Below, piece after piece: positions 16,354 to 22,625 of a stretch of 63,537 bases of DNA (its first letter is position 1; the number at the start of each line of letters is the position of its first letter). The notes under the pieces were generated by a model, which worked only from the letters and a program-made list of their open reading frames with translations, was not told the DNA's origin and made no database searches. The stretch spans positions 1-63,537 of the forward strand of contig NZ_JACHOQ010000013.1 in assembly GCF_014199955.1 (NCBI RefSeq), in the 5' to 3' direction. Made by a program: the position numbers and the translations under genes. This DNA is from Brevundimonas aurantiaca (GTDB lineage Bacteria; Pseudomonadota; Alphaproteobacteria; Caulobacterales; Caulobacteraceae).

Positions 16354-16392
16354 CTCGGCAACTTCTGCCGCCGCACGACAGAAGTTGCCGAG
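16354..16392. promoter_or_regulatory. Two FlbD-like sites forming a perfect inverted repeat; possible terminator
   Basis: CTCGGCAACTTCTG (16354-16367) and its exact complement CAGAAGTTGCCGAG (16379-16392) flank 11 bases. Within it lies CGGCAACTTCTGCCG (16356-16370), which resembles the Caulobacter ftr element bound by FlbD, and a near copy CGACAGAAGTTGCCG (16376-16390) 20 bases further. They lie about 100-135 bases upstream of the predicted start of the first flagellin transcript, a usual enhancer distance. The same stem followed by TTTT could also end the lysis-operon mRNA. Confidence 0.6.
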
Positions 16393-16462
16393 TTTTCCGC
16401 CTTTCCATCAACAACAAGGCAGAGAAATCAATGACTTGATGAAATGGGCTCGGCTCACCGGC

Positions 16463-16480
16463 TTGGCCCCGCCCTTGCTC
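16463..16480 (+). promoter_or_regulatory. Sigma-54 promoter of flagellin gene 1
   Basis: TTGGCCCCGCCCTTGCTC carries the invariant GG (16465-16466) and GC (16477-16478) with exactly 10 bases between. The expected transcription start is near 16490, right at the first leader hairpin. Confidence 0.75.
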
Positions 16481-16489
16481 TAGGGAGGG

Positions 16490-16556
16490 CGGAGCAAAAT
16501 GCTCCCGACGCCAAAACGGCGTCGCACATGCACAGAAGTGAAAGAGGGCAGCCAAA
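16490..16556 (+). promoter_or_regulatory. Structured leader of flagellin gene 1
   Basis: Three small hairpins precede the ATG: GAGC-aaaat-GCTC (16492-16504), CGACGCC-aaaac-GGCGTCG (16506-16524) and CAC-agaa-GTG (16531-16540). The same three-hairpin order is found before the other four tandem flagellin genes. In Caulobacter crescentus the flagellin leader is the target of the FlbT post-transcriptional regulator; FlbT recognition here is inferred. Confidence 0.65.
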
Positions 16557-17369
16557 ATGGCGAGCATCAACACCAATTACGGCGCCTCCATCGCGCTGCA
16601 GAACCTGAACAAGACCAACGCCCAGTTGGAAATGACGCAAAACCGCGTCAACACGGGCATGAAGGTCTCCAGCGCCAAAGACAGCGGCGCCATCTACGCC
16701 ATCGCCACCGGACAGCGCGCCAACATGGGCGCAATGGAGTCCGTGCGCGCCTCCCTGCAGCGCGGCCAGTCGATCGTCGATGTGGCCCTGGCCGCCGGCG
16801 ATACGGTGACGGCCGCCCTGGAGGAGATGAAGGGGCTGGCGGTCAGCATCGCCGGTTCCACCGGGGCGACCCAGACCTCCTATCTGACGGACTTCCGCGC
16901 CCTGGGCGCCGAAATCACCTCGGCCCTGGCCGGCGCCGGCTTCGACGGGGTCAATCTGTGGACGGGCGCGACGGCGACCAATCTGATCAAGGACGTCAGC
17001 GGCGGCACGACCGCCATCGGCTTCACGGTCGCAGGCGGCATGGCCGCCGACACGGCCATCACCACCATCACCAACCAATCCATCGCCGCCGGCGCCGCGA
17101 CGACGGGCGCGGTCGACGCCGCCATCGCCAAGGTGACGGAAGCCCTTTCGACCCTGGGCACCCAGTCCAAGTCGGTCGGTCGGCAAGTGACCTTCCTGAA
17201 CAAGCTGCAGGACGCGACCGAGGCGGGCATCGGCAATCTGGTGGATGCGGATCTGGCCAAGGAAAGCGCGCGCCTGACCGCCCTGCAGACCAAGCAACAG
17301 CTGGGCGTGCAGGCGCTGTCGATCGCCAACTCCTCCAGCCAGACCCTGCTGAGCCTCTTCCGCAACTAG
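16557..17369 (+). CDS. Flagellin (tandem copy 1)
   Basis: A 270-residue flagellin, the filament subunit secreted by the flagellar type III apparatus. Conserved D0/D1 ends are present: NTNYGASIALQNLNKTNAQL at the N-terminus and NLVDADLAKESARLTALQTK with QTLLSLFRN at the C-terminus; the central region (about residues 130-195) is short and variable, typical of Caulobacterales flagellins without large outer domains. Compared with copies 2-5 it is the most divergent tandem copy (AQLEMTQNRVN instead of SELERTQNRIN, and an extra terminal Asn). It has its own sigma-54 promoter and structured leader. Confidence 0.95.
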   Translation: MASINTNYGASIALQNLNKTNAQLEMTQNRVNTGMKVSSAKDSGAIYAIATGQRANMGAMESVRASLQRGQSIVDVALAAGDTVTAALEEMKGLAVSIAGSTGATQTSYLTDFRALGAEITSALAGAGFDGVNLWTGATATNLIKDVSGGTTAIGFTVAGGMAADTAITTITNQSIAAGAATTGAVDAAIAKVTEALSTLGTQSKSVGRQVTFLNKLQDATEAGIGNLVDADLAKESARLTALQTKQQLGVQALSIANSSSQTLLSLFRN

Positions 17370-17414
17370 GTCGGCCCTGAAGGCTGGCCCTGAAGGCCGC
17401 GTCTGAGGGCCGAC
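17370..17414 (+). terminator. Hairpin after flagellin gene 1
   Basis: GTCGGCCCT (17370-17378) pairs with AGGGCCGAC (17406-17414) around a loop that contains a short tandem duplication of GGCCCTGAAGGC. There is no T run, so it may only partly end transcription or protect the 3' end. Confidence 0.4.
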
Positions 17415-17461
17415 GCCGCCCCGTTCGAGGGTCGTTCGTCGGGTCCTTTTGGGGCTCGGGT

Positions 17462-17507
17462 CGGCAAGATGTGCCCAGTGAACGGCGGGGGTCGGCAAAT
17501 TCTGCCG
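17462..17507. promoter_or_regulatory. Pair of FlbD-like (ftr) sites upstream of flagellin gene 2
   Basis: CGGCAAGATGTGCCC (17462-17476) and CGGCAAATTCTGCCG (17493-17507) share the CGGCA-N5-TGCCG pattern seen before gene 1. They are 31 bases apart (about three helical turns) and about 100-145 bases upstream of the predicted transcription start, fitting enhancer sites for a sigma-54 activator. FlbD as the protein is inferred. Confidence 0.6.
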
Positions 17508-17579
17508 GGCAAGAAGGAGGGTGAATCAATAGTAAACTAATGAAAACAGTGGCTTACCGTGACTTCTCGCCGTCGCCTC

Positions 17580-17597
17580 TGGCCCGGCAATTGCTTC
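17580..17597 (+). promoter_or_regulatory. Sigma-54 promoter of flagellin gene 2
   Basis: TGGCCCGGCAATTGCTTC has GG (17581-17582) and GC (17593-17594) 10 bases apart, close to the TGGCAC-N5-TTGCW consensus. Predicted start near 17606, at the first leader hairpin. Confidence 0.8.
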
Positions 17598-17605
17598 TTA
17601 CCCAC

Positions 17606-17667
17606 TGAGCAAAAAGCTCCCTTCGCCAAAAGGGCGAAGGAATTCACGAAGTGAAAGGAACGCCAAA
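17606..17667 (+). promoter_or_regulatory. Structured leader of flagellin gene 2
   Basis: Hairpins GAGC-aaaaa-GCTC (17607-17619), CCTTCGCC-aaaag-GGCGAAGG (17620-17640) and TCAC-gaa-GTGA (about 17643-17653) precede the ATG. The second stem differs from that of gene 1 on both arms yet pairs perfectly, which is direct evidence that the structure and not the sequence is kept. Confidence 0.7.
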
Positions 17668-18411
17668 ATGGCGAGCATCAATACGAACTACGGCGCGTCC
17701 ATCGCGCTGCAGAACCTGAACAAGACCAACTCGGAGTTGGAGCGGACCCAAAACCGCATCAACACCGGCATGAAGGTCTCTTCGGCCAAGGACAGCGGGG
17801 CGATCTTCGCCATCGCCACGGCTCAACGCGCCAATGCGGCTTCGCAGGACGCGGTTCGCGCCGGCCTGCAACGGTCTCAGTCGATCACCGACGTGGCCCT
17901 GGCCGCCGGCGACACGATCACGGCCGCTCTGGAAGAAATGAAGAGCCTGGCCGTGTCCATCGCGGGCACGACGGCGGGTTCGGCCGCCGAAACCTCCTAC
18001 CTGGCGGAATACAACGCCCTGGGTCTCGAAATCACCTCGGCGATTTCCGGCGCCTCGTTCGACGGCGTCAACAGCCTGACCACCCCCTTGGGCGTGGCCG
18101 GCGTGACCGACGTCAGCGGCGGCGGCAAGGCGCGCGCCGACGCCACGACCGCCAAGGTCGACACCGCCATCTCGACCGTGACCGCCGCCCTGTCGACCCT
18201 GGGCACCCAGTCCAAGTCGCTGGGTCGCCAGATCAGCTTCGTCAACAAGCTTCAAGACGCTCTTGAAGCCGGCGTGGGCAATCTGGTGGACGCCGACCTG
18301 GCCAAGGAAAGCGCCAAGCTGACCGCCCTGCAGACCAAGCAACAGCTGGGCGTGCAGGCGCTGTCGATCGCCAACTCCTCCAGCCAGACCCTGCTGAGCC
18401 TCTTCCGCTAA
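17668..18411 (+). CDS. Flagellin (tandem copy 2)
   Basis: A 247-residue flagellin with the same ends as its neighbours (MASINTNYGASI, SELERTQNRINTGMKVSSAKDSGAIFAIAT; C-terminal SLGRQISFVNKLQDALEAG and SQTLLSLFR). Its central segment (about residues 135-170, with GVNSLTTPLGVAGVTDV) is the variable part. It has the stronger-looking of the two sigma-54 promoters in the array and a paired FlbD-like enhancer, so it may drive copies 3-5 as well, which lack promoters of their own. Confidence 0.95.
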   Translation: MASINTNYGASIALQNLNKTNSELERTQNRINTGMKVSSAKDSGAIFAIATAQRANAASQDAVRAGLQRSQSITDVALAAGDTITAALEEMKSLAVSIAGTTAGSAAETSYLAEYNALGLEITSAISGASFDGVNSLTTPLGVAGVTDVSGGGKARADATTAKVDTAISTVTAALSTLGTQSKSLGRQISFVNKLQDALEAGVGNLVDADLAKESAKLTALQTKQQLGVQALSIANSSSQTLLSLFR

Positions 18412-18420
18412 GGCCCGGAG

Positions 18421-18444
18421 GCCCGGTCGCCTCGGCGGCCGGGC
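18421..18444 (+). other. Intercistronic hairpin after flagellin gene 2
   Basis: GCCCGG-T-CGCC-TC-GGCG-G-CCGGGC folds into a stem interrupted by one T/G pair. Near copies follow genes 3 (19326-19352 region, one mismatch) and 4 (20259-20284 region, one mismatch), so the spacer was duplicated with the genes. Without a T run it is more likely an mRNA-stabilising or attenuating element than a full terminator. Confidence 0.5.
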
Positions 18445-18460
18445 CAAGGTCTTGAACCCC

Positions 18461-18521
18461 GAGCAAAACGCTCCCGTCGCCAAAACGGCGTCGGCCATCA
18501 CGAAGTGAAAGGAACGCCAAA
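18461..18521 (+). promoter_or_regulatory. Structured leader of flagellin gene 3
   Basis: GAGC-aaaac-GCTC (18461-18473), CGTCGCC-aaaac-GGCGTCG (18475-18493, one T/T mismatch) and TCAC-gaa-GTGA (18498-18508). No sigma-54 promoter fits the preceding 50 bases, so this leader is probably internal to a longer transcript. Confidence 0.6.
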
Positions 18522-19319
18522 ATGGCGAGTGTGAACACCAACTACGGCGCGTCCATCGCGCTGCAGAACCTGAACAAGACCAACTCAGAGTTGGAGCGGA
18601 CCCAAAACCGCATCAACACCGGCATGAAGGTCTCGTCGGCCAAGGACAGCGGGGCGATCTTCGCCATCGCCACGTCTCAACGGGCGTCGGCCGCTTCGCA
18701 AGACGCGGTGAGGAGCTCGATCCAGCGCGGCCAATCCATCGTCGACGTGGCCCTGGCCGCCGGCGATACGATCACTTCCGCTCTGCAAGAGCAGAAGGCC
18801 CTGGCGGTCAGCATCGCCGGCTCCACCGGCGCGGCCCAGACCTCCTACCTGGCCGAATACAACGCCCTGGGGACTGAAATCGCCAGCGCCCTGTCCGGCG
18901 CGACGTTTGACGGCGTCAATCTGTTCTCCGCCAACGCCGCCGCGATCACGGTGCAGACCGGGCCGTCGACCACCTATACGCTGAAGGCCATCGCCGGCGC
19001 CGCGACCTCGGTCGCCACGACGACGACGGCGACGTCTGGCGATGCGGCGACCCTGGGGGCGACGGTGGACGGGGCCATCACGGCCTTCACCGCCATCCTG
19101 TCGGACTTCGGCACCAAGTCGAAGTCGCTGGGTCGTCAGATCAGCTTCGTCAACAAGCTTCAGGACGCTCTTGAAGCCGGCGTGGGCAATCTGGTGGACG
19201 CCGACCTGGCCAAGGAAAGCGCCAAGCTGACCGCCCTGCAAACCAAGCAACAGCTGGGCGTGCAGGCGCTGTCGATCGCCAACTCCTCCAGCCAGACCCT
19301 GCTGAGCCTCTTCCGCTAA
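18522..19319 (+). CDS. Flagellin (tandem copy 3)
   Basis: A 265-residue flagellin starting MASVNTNYG (Val instead of Ile at position 4, shared only with copy 4). The first 110 and last 75 residues are almost the same as in copies 2, 4 and 5. The centre (about residues 130-190) is Ala/Thr-rich with a distinct TVQTGPSTTYTLKAIAG stretch. It also carries ALQEQKALAVS where the others have ALEEMKGLAVS or ALEEMKSLAVS. Preceded by a 110-base spacer that is nearly identical to those before copies 4 and 5. Confidence 0.95.
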   Translation: MASVNTNYGASIALQNLNKTNSELERTQNRINTGMKVSSAKDSGAIFAIATSQRASAASQDAVRSSIQRGQSIVDVALAAGDTITSALQEQKALAVSIAGSTGAAQTSYLAEYNALGTEIASALSGATFDGVNLFSANAAAITVQTGPSTTYTLKAIAGAATSVATTTTATSGDAATLGATVDGAITAFTAILSDFGTKSKSLGRQISFVNKLQDALEAGVGNLVDADLAKESAKLTALQTKQQLGVQALSIANSSSQTLLSLFR

Positions 19320-19369
19320 GGCCCGGAGGCCCGGTCGCCTCGGCAGCCGGGCCAAGGCTTTGAAACCCC

Positions 19370-19432
19370 GAGCAAAATGCTCCCGACGCCAAAACGGCGT
19401 CGGCCCTCACAAAGTGAAGAAGGAACGCCAAA
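19370..19432 (+). promoter_or_regulatory. Structured leader of flagellin gene 4
   Basis: GAGC-aaaat-GCTC (19370-19382), CCGACGCC-aaaac-GGCGTCGG (19383-19402, perfect 8 pairs) and TCAC-aaa-GTGA (about 19407-19417). No sigma-54 promoter in the spacer before it. Confidence 0.6.
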
Positions 19433-20251
19433 ATGGCGAGTGTGAACACCAACTACGGCGCGTCCATCGCGCTGCAGAACCTGAACAAGACCAACTCGGA
19501 GTTGGAGCGGACCCAAAACCGCATCAACACCGGCATGAAGGTCTCGTCGGCCAAGGACAGCGGGGCGATATTCGCCATCGCCACGTCCCAACGCGCCGCC
19601 GCCAGCGCTCAGGACTCAGTCCGCAGCTCGATCCAGCGCGGCCAATCCATCGTCGACGTGGCCCTGGCCGCCGGCGATACGATCACGGCCGCTCTGGAAG
19701 AGATGAAGGGCCTGGCCGTCAGCATCGCCGGTTCCACCGGCTCGGCCAAGACCTCCTATGAGAACGAGTTCGCGGCCCTGGGTCAGGAAATCAAGAGCGC
19801 GCTGGACGGCGCCAGCTTCGACGGGGTCAACCTGTTGAAGACGGCCTCAACCGGCGGCACTGCGGTCAACGTCCGTATCGGCACGGGCGCCACCGACACC
19901 AAGACCATCGGCATCACGACCGATCTCAGCGCCAATACGGACCTGGCCAAGTTCACGGCCGCGTCTCCGACGGTGGCTGACTTCACCTCGGCCAACGTCG
20001 ATCTGGTGATGACGGCCGTGACGACGGCCCTGTCGACCCTGGGCACCCAGTCCAAGTCGCTGGGGCGCACCATCAGCTTCGTCAACAAGCTTCAGGACTC
20101 CCTTGAAGCCGGCGTGGGCAATCTGGTGGACGCCGACCTGGCCAAGGAAAGCGCGCGCCTGACCGCCCTGCAGACCAAGCAACAGCTGGGCGTGCAGGCG
20201 CTGTCGATCGCCAACTCCTCCAGCCAGACCGTGCTGAGCCTCTTCCGCTAA
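19433..20251 (+). CDS. Flagellin (tandem copy 4)
   Basis: A 272-residue flagellin, the longest of the tandem set. It starts MASVNTNYG like copy 3. The central region (about residues 105-195) is the most distinct, with ENEFAALGQEIKSAL replacing the AEYNALGTEIASAL of copies 3 and 5, then VNVRIGTGATDTKTIGITTD. The terminus reads SQTVLSLFR, a single change. No promoter of its own is visible, so expression probably depends on readthrough from copy 2. Confidence 0.95.
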   Translation: MASVNTNYGASIALQNLNKTNSELERTQNRINTGMKVSSAKDSGAIFAIATSQRAAASAQDSVRSSIQRGQSIVDVALAAGDTITAALEEMKGLAVSIAGSTGSAKTSYENEFAALGQEIKSALDGASFDGVNLLKTASTGGTAVNVRIGTGATDTKTIGITTDLSANTDLAKFTAASPTVADFTSANVDLVMTAVTTALSTLGTQSKSLGRTISFVNKLQDSLEAGVGNLVDADLAKESARLTALQTKQQLGVQALSIANSSSQTVLSLFR

Positions 20252-20300
20252 GACCCGGAGGCCCGGTCGCCTCGGCGGCAGGGCCAAGGTCTTGAACCCC

Positions 20301-20363
20301 GAGCAAAACGCTCCCGTCGCCAAAACGGCGTCGGCCATCACGAAGTGAAGAAGGAACGCCAAA
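20301..20363 (+). promoter_or_regulatory. Structured leader of flagellin gene 5
   Basis: GAGC-aaaac-GCTC (20301-20313), CGTCGCC-aaaac-GGCGTCG (20315-20333, one T/T mismatch) and TCAC-gaa-GTGA (20338-20348). Almost identical to the gene 3 leader. Confidence 0.6.
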
Positions 20364-21101
20364 ATGGCGAGCATCAATACGAACTACGGCGCCTCGATCG
20401 CGCTGCAAAACCTGAACAAGACCAACTCGGAGCTGGAGCGGACCCAAAACCGCATCAACACCGGCATGAAGGTCTCGTCGGCCAAGGACAGCGGGGCGAT
20501 CTATTCGATCGCCACGTCGCAACGGGCCGCCGCCGCTTCGCAAGACGCGGTCCGCGCCGGTCTGCAACGCACCCAATCGATCACCGACGTGGCCCTGGCC
20601 GCAGGCGATACGATCACGGCCGCTCTGGAAGAAATGAAGGGGCTGGCGGTCAGCATCGCCGGATCCACCGGCGCGGCCCAGACCTCCTACCTGGCCGAAT
20701 ACAACGCCCTGGGTACGGAAATCGCTTCGGCGATCACCGGCGCCTCCTTTGACGGCGTCAACAGCCTGACGGCGCTCGGCTCGAACGCGGCGATCACCGC
20801 CGTGAACACCGGCAGCATCACCGCCGCCAACGCCACGACCGCCAACGTCGACGCCGCCATTGCGGCGACGACCTCGACCCTGTCGACCCTGGGCACCCAG
20901 TCCAAGTCGCTGGGCCGTCAGATCAGCTTCGTCAACAAGCTTCAGGACGCTCTTGAAGCCGGCGTGGGCAATCTGGTGGACGCCGACCTGGCCAAGGAAA
21001 GCGCCAAGCTGACCGCCCTGCAGACCAAGCAACAGCTGGGCGTGCAGGCGCTGTCGATCGCCAACTCGTCGAGCCAAACCCTGCTCGGCCTGTTCCGCTA
21101 A
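20364..21101 (+). CDS. Flagellin (tandem copy 5)
   Basis: A 245-residue flagellin and the last of the tandem array. N-terminus MASINTNYG as in copies 1 and 2; the middle (about residues 135-175) is a short Ala/Thr/Asn-rich linker; the terminus reads SQTLLGLFR. Its final codons use different synonyms (tcgtcgagccaaacc) from the other copies, so the homogenised region ends just before the stop. A strong hairpin follows and probably ends the array transcript. Confidence 0.95.
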   Translation: MASINTNYGASIALQNLNKTNSELERTQNRINTGMKVSSAKDSGAIYSIATSQRAAAASQDAVRAGLQRTQSITDVALAAGDTITAALEEMKGLAVSIAGSTGAAQTSYLAEYNALGTEIASAITGASFDGVNSLTALGSNAAITAVNTGSITAANATTANVDAAIAATTSTLSTLGTQSKSLGRQISFVNKLQDALEAGVGNLVDADLAKESAKLTALQTKQQLGVQALSIANSSSQTLLGLFR

Positions 21102-21108
21102 GGCGAGC

Positions 21109-21138
21109 GGCCGGGGCGGTTTCGCGACCGCCCCGGCC
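21109..21138 (+). terminator. Strong hairpin ending the flagellin array
   Basis: A perfect 12-pair stem, GGCCGGGGCGGT (21109-21120) with ACCGCCCCGGCC (21127-21138), and a 6-base loop, 8 bases after the stop of the fifth flagellin. The following bases are only modestly T-rich, so termination may need Rho. Confidence 0.6.
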
Positions 21139-21187
21139 ATCGTCCTCGTTTCATCAAGGAGACGCGGAGTGATCCGCGCAAGGAGCC

Positions 21188-21511
21188 ATGACGGAGAATG
21201 TCGCCAGAATAAGCAGCGCTCTTGCACCCGTCGCACCCGCCAAGGCGGCCGAAGCCTCCTTGGAGGTGAAGCCCGTGAACGCCTCGGCCGCCGCGCCGAC
21301 CGCGGATGAAGCGCCCCAGACGCCCAACAGTCTTGCAGACGCCGGACGCTATCGTCTGACGATCGAGGCGGTCGGTCGTCACCGCTTTGTCTACAAGGTT
21401 CTGGATCGGGTGACGGGCGAGGTGATCCGCCAACTGCCTCGCGAAGACGTCGAGAAGCTGATCAGCGATCCGACCTATCGCGGAGGCCGGGTGGTCGACA
21501 CCGCCGTCTGA
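21188..21511 (+). CDS. flaG: FlaG family protein
   Basis: A 107-residue protein with an Ala/Pro-rich, probably disordered first half and a C-terminal FlaG domain (about residues 55-100): RLTIEAVGRHRFVYKVLDRVTGEVIRQLPREDVEKL, the family's recognisable strand-helix pair. FlaG proteins influence filament length or assembly, and this copy lies between the flagellin array and the sixth flagellin. The ATG at 21188 has AAGGAG 6 bases upstream. Confidence 0.85.
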   Translation: MTENVARISSALAPVAPAKAAEASLEVKPVNASAAAPTADEAPQTPNSLADAGRYRLTIEAVGRHRFVYKVLDRVTGEVIRQLPREDVEKLISDPTYRGGRVVDTAV

Positions 21512-21530
21512 GCCGGCGGGAGAGCCTGAA

Positions 21531-21620
21531 TTTTTTAACGCCGCCGGCCCGCCGGACGGCGCAATCATGGTTTCCGGGGCGTTAACCATCCGCTCACGAC
21601 TCATGATTAATACTGGCAGG
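21531..21620 (+). promoter_or_regulatory. AT-rich region with CtrA half-sites upstream of the sixth flagellin
   Basis: The only AT-rich stretch near this gene contains TTTTTTAACG (21531-21540), GTTAACCAT (about 21580-21588) and GATTAATAC (about 21605-21613). TTAACCAT matches a CtrA half-site, but spacing between the copies does not fit TTAA-N7-TTAA. No sigma-54 promoter or three-hairpin leader is present here. Confidence 0.25.
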
Positions 21621-21645
21621 AACAGAAAGTCCGGGGCTTGAAGCC

Positions 21646-22563
21646 ATGACCAGCAGTATCCACACCAACACCTCGGCGATGATCGCCCTGCAGAACCTGA
21701 ATCGCACCAGCGAGAACCTGGCGTCGACGCAGAGCCGGGTGAATACGGGACTGAAGGTGCAGGGCGCCAAGGACAATGCTGCGGTGTGGGCTGTGGCCCA
21801 GGGCCAGCGGGCGGACCGAGGGTCGCTGGAGGCGGTCACCACCAGCCTGAACCGCGCCACCTCGATCGCCGACGTCTCCCTGGCCGCCGGGGAGCAGATT
21901 TCGGACATCCTCCTGGAGCTGAAGCAGAAGGCCACTGCGGCTGCCGACCCCAGCGCCACGGCGGCGACGCGCGCCTCCTACGATCAGGAATTCCAGTCGC
22001 TGCTGAAGTCGATCCAGTCGTTCGCCGACAACGCCATCTTCGACGGCGCCAATATTCTGGACGGCTCGGCGACGGCGGATCTGAACTTTCTCGCCAGCGC
22101 CGACGGCAATGAGACGATCGCCTTGAAGCGTCAGAACCTCGGCCTGGTGGGCTTGGGTCTGGCGGCCAACTCCTTCGATTCCGATCCCGCCACCGCCGGC
22201 GTTCAGGCCTGGACCAACAACGCCGCCACGCCGGAAGACGAAACCCTGCTGAATGCCGCGCCCGACCTGCTGACCCAGGAAAAGGCCAAGTTCGCCCTTC
22301 AGCGGATCGATGCGGCCATCACCGTCGCCGGCTCGCGCCTGTCGGAACTGGGCGCCCAGGCCAAACAGATCGAACGCCACACCACCTATGTCGGCAAGCT
22401 GTCGGATTCGCTGGAGGCGGGCATCGGCAATCTGGTGGACGCCGACCTGGCCAAGGAAAGCGCGCGGCTTCAAGCCCTGCAGGTCCAGCAGCAGCTGGGG
22501 GTTCAGGCCCTGGCGATCGCCAACCAGGCGCCGCAGATGATCCTGTCGCTGTTCAAGGGCTGA
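21646..22563 (+). CDS. Divergent flagellin (sixth copy, FljJ-like)
   Basis: A 305-residue flagellin distinct from the tandem five. It keeps the D0/D1 ends (SIHTNTSAMIALQNLNRTSENLASTQSRVNTG; NLVDADLAKESARLQALQVQQQLGVQALAIANQ) but replaces SSSQTLLSLF with APQMILSLFKG and has a longer centre (about residues 130-225) with EDETLLNAAPDLL. It lacks the three-hairpin leader and sigma-54 promoter, so it is regulated differently. In Caulobacter one divergent flagellin (FljJ) sits at the hook-proximal part of the filament; the match in role is inferred. Confidence 0.9.
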   Translation: MTSSIHTNTSAMIALQNLNRTSENLASTQSRVNTGLKVQGAKDNAAVWAVAQGQRADRGSLEAVTTSLNRATSIADVSLAAGEQISDILLELKQKATAAADPSATAATRASYDQEFQSLLKSIQSFADNAIFDGANILDGSATADLNFLASADGNETIALKRQNLGLVGLGLAANSFDSDPATAGVQAWTNNAATPEDETLLNAAPDLLTQEKAKFALQRIDAAITVAGSRLSELGAQAKQIERHTTYVGKLSDSLEAGIGNLVDADLAKESARLQALQVQQQLGVQALAIANQAPQMILSLFKG

Positions 22564-22572
22564 TAGGGCGAC

Positions 22573-22587
22573 TTAACAGCTCGTTAT
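22573..22587 (+). promoter_or_regulatory. Possible CtrA box upstream of the FlaEY-like gene
   Basis: TTAACAGCTCGTTAT fits TTAA-N7-TTAA with one mismatch, 38 bases before the ATG at 22626. Confidence 0.35.
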
Positions 22588-22625
22588 CGCTTGCGTCGTA
22601 GGCTGCCCCTGAGCGGAGCCGCGCT

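Noticed and set aside
17370..17667. Coding gene between flagellins 1 and 2
   Set aside because: The 298 bases hold a hairpin, two FlbD-like sites, the sigma-54 promoter and the leader; no frame with a start and ribosome site is present.
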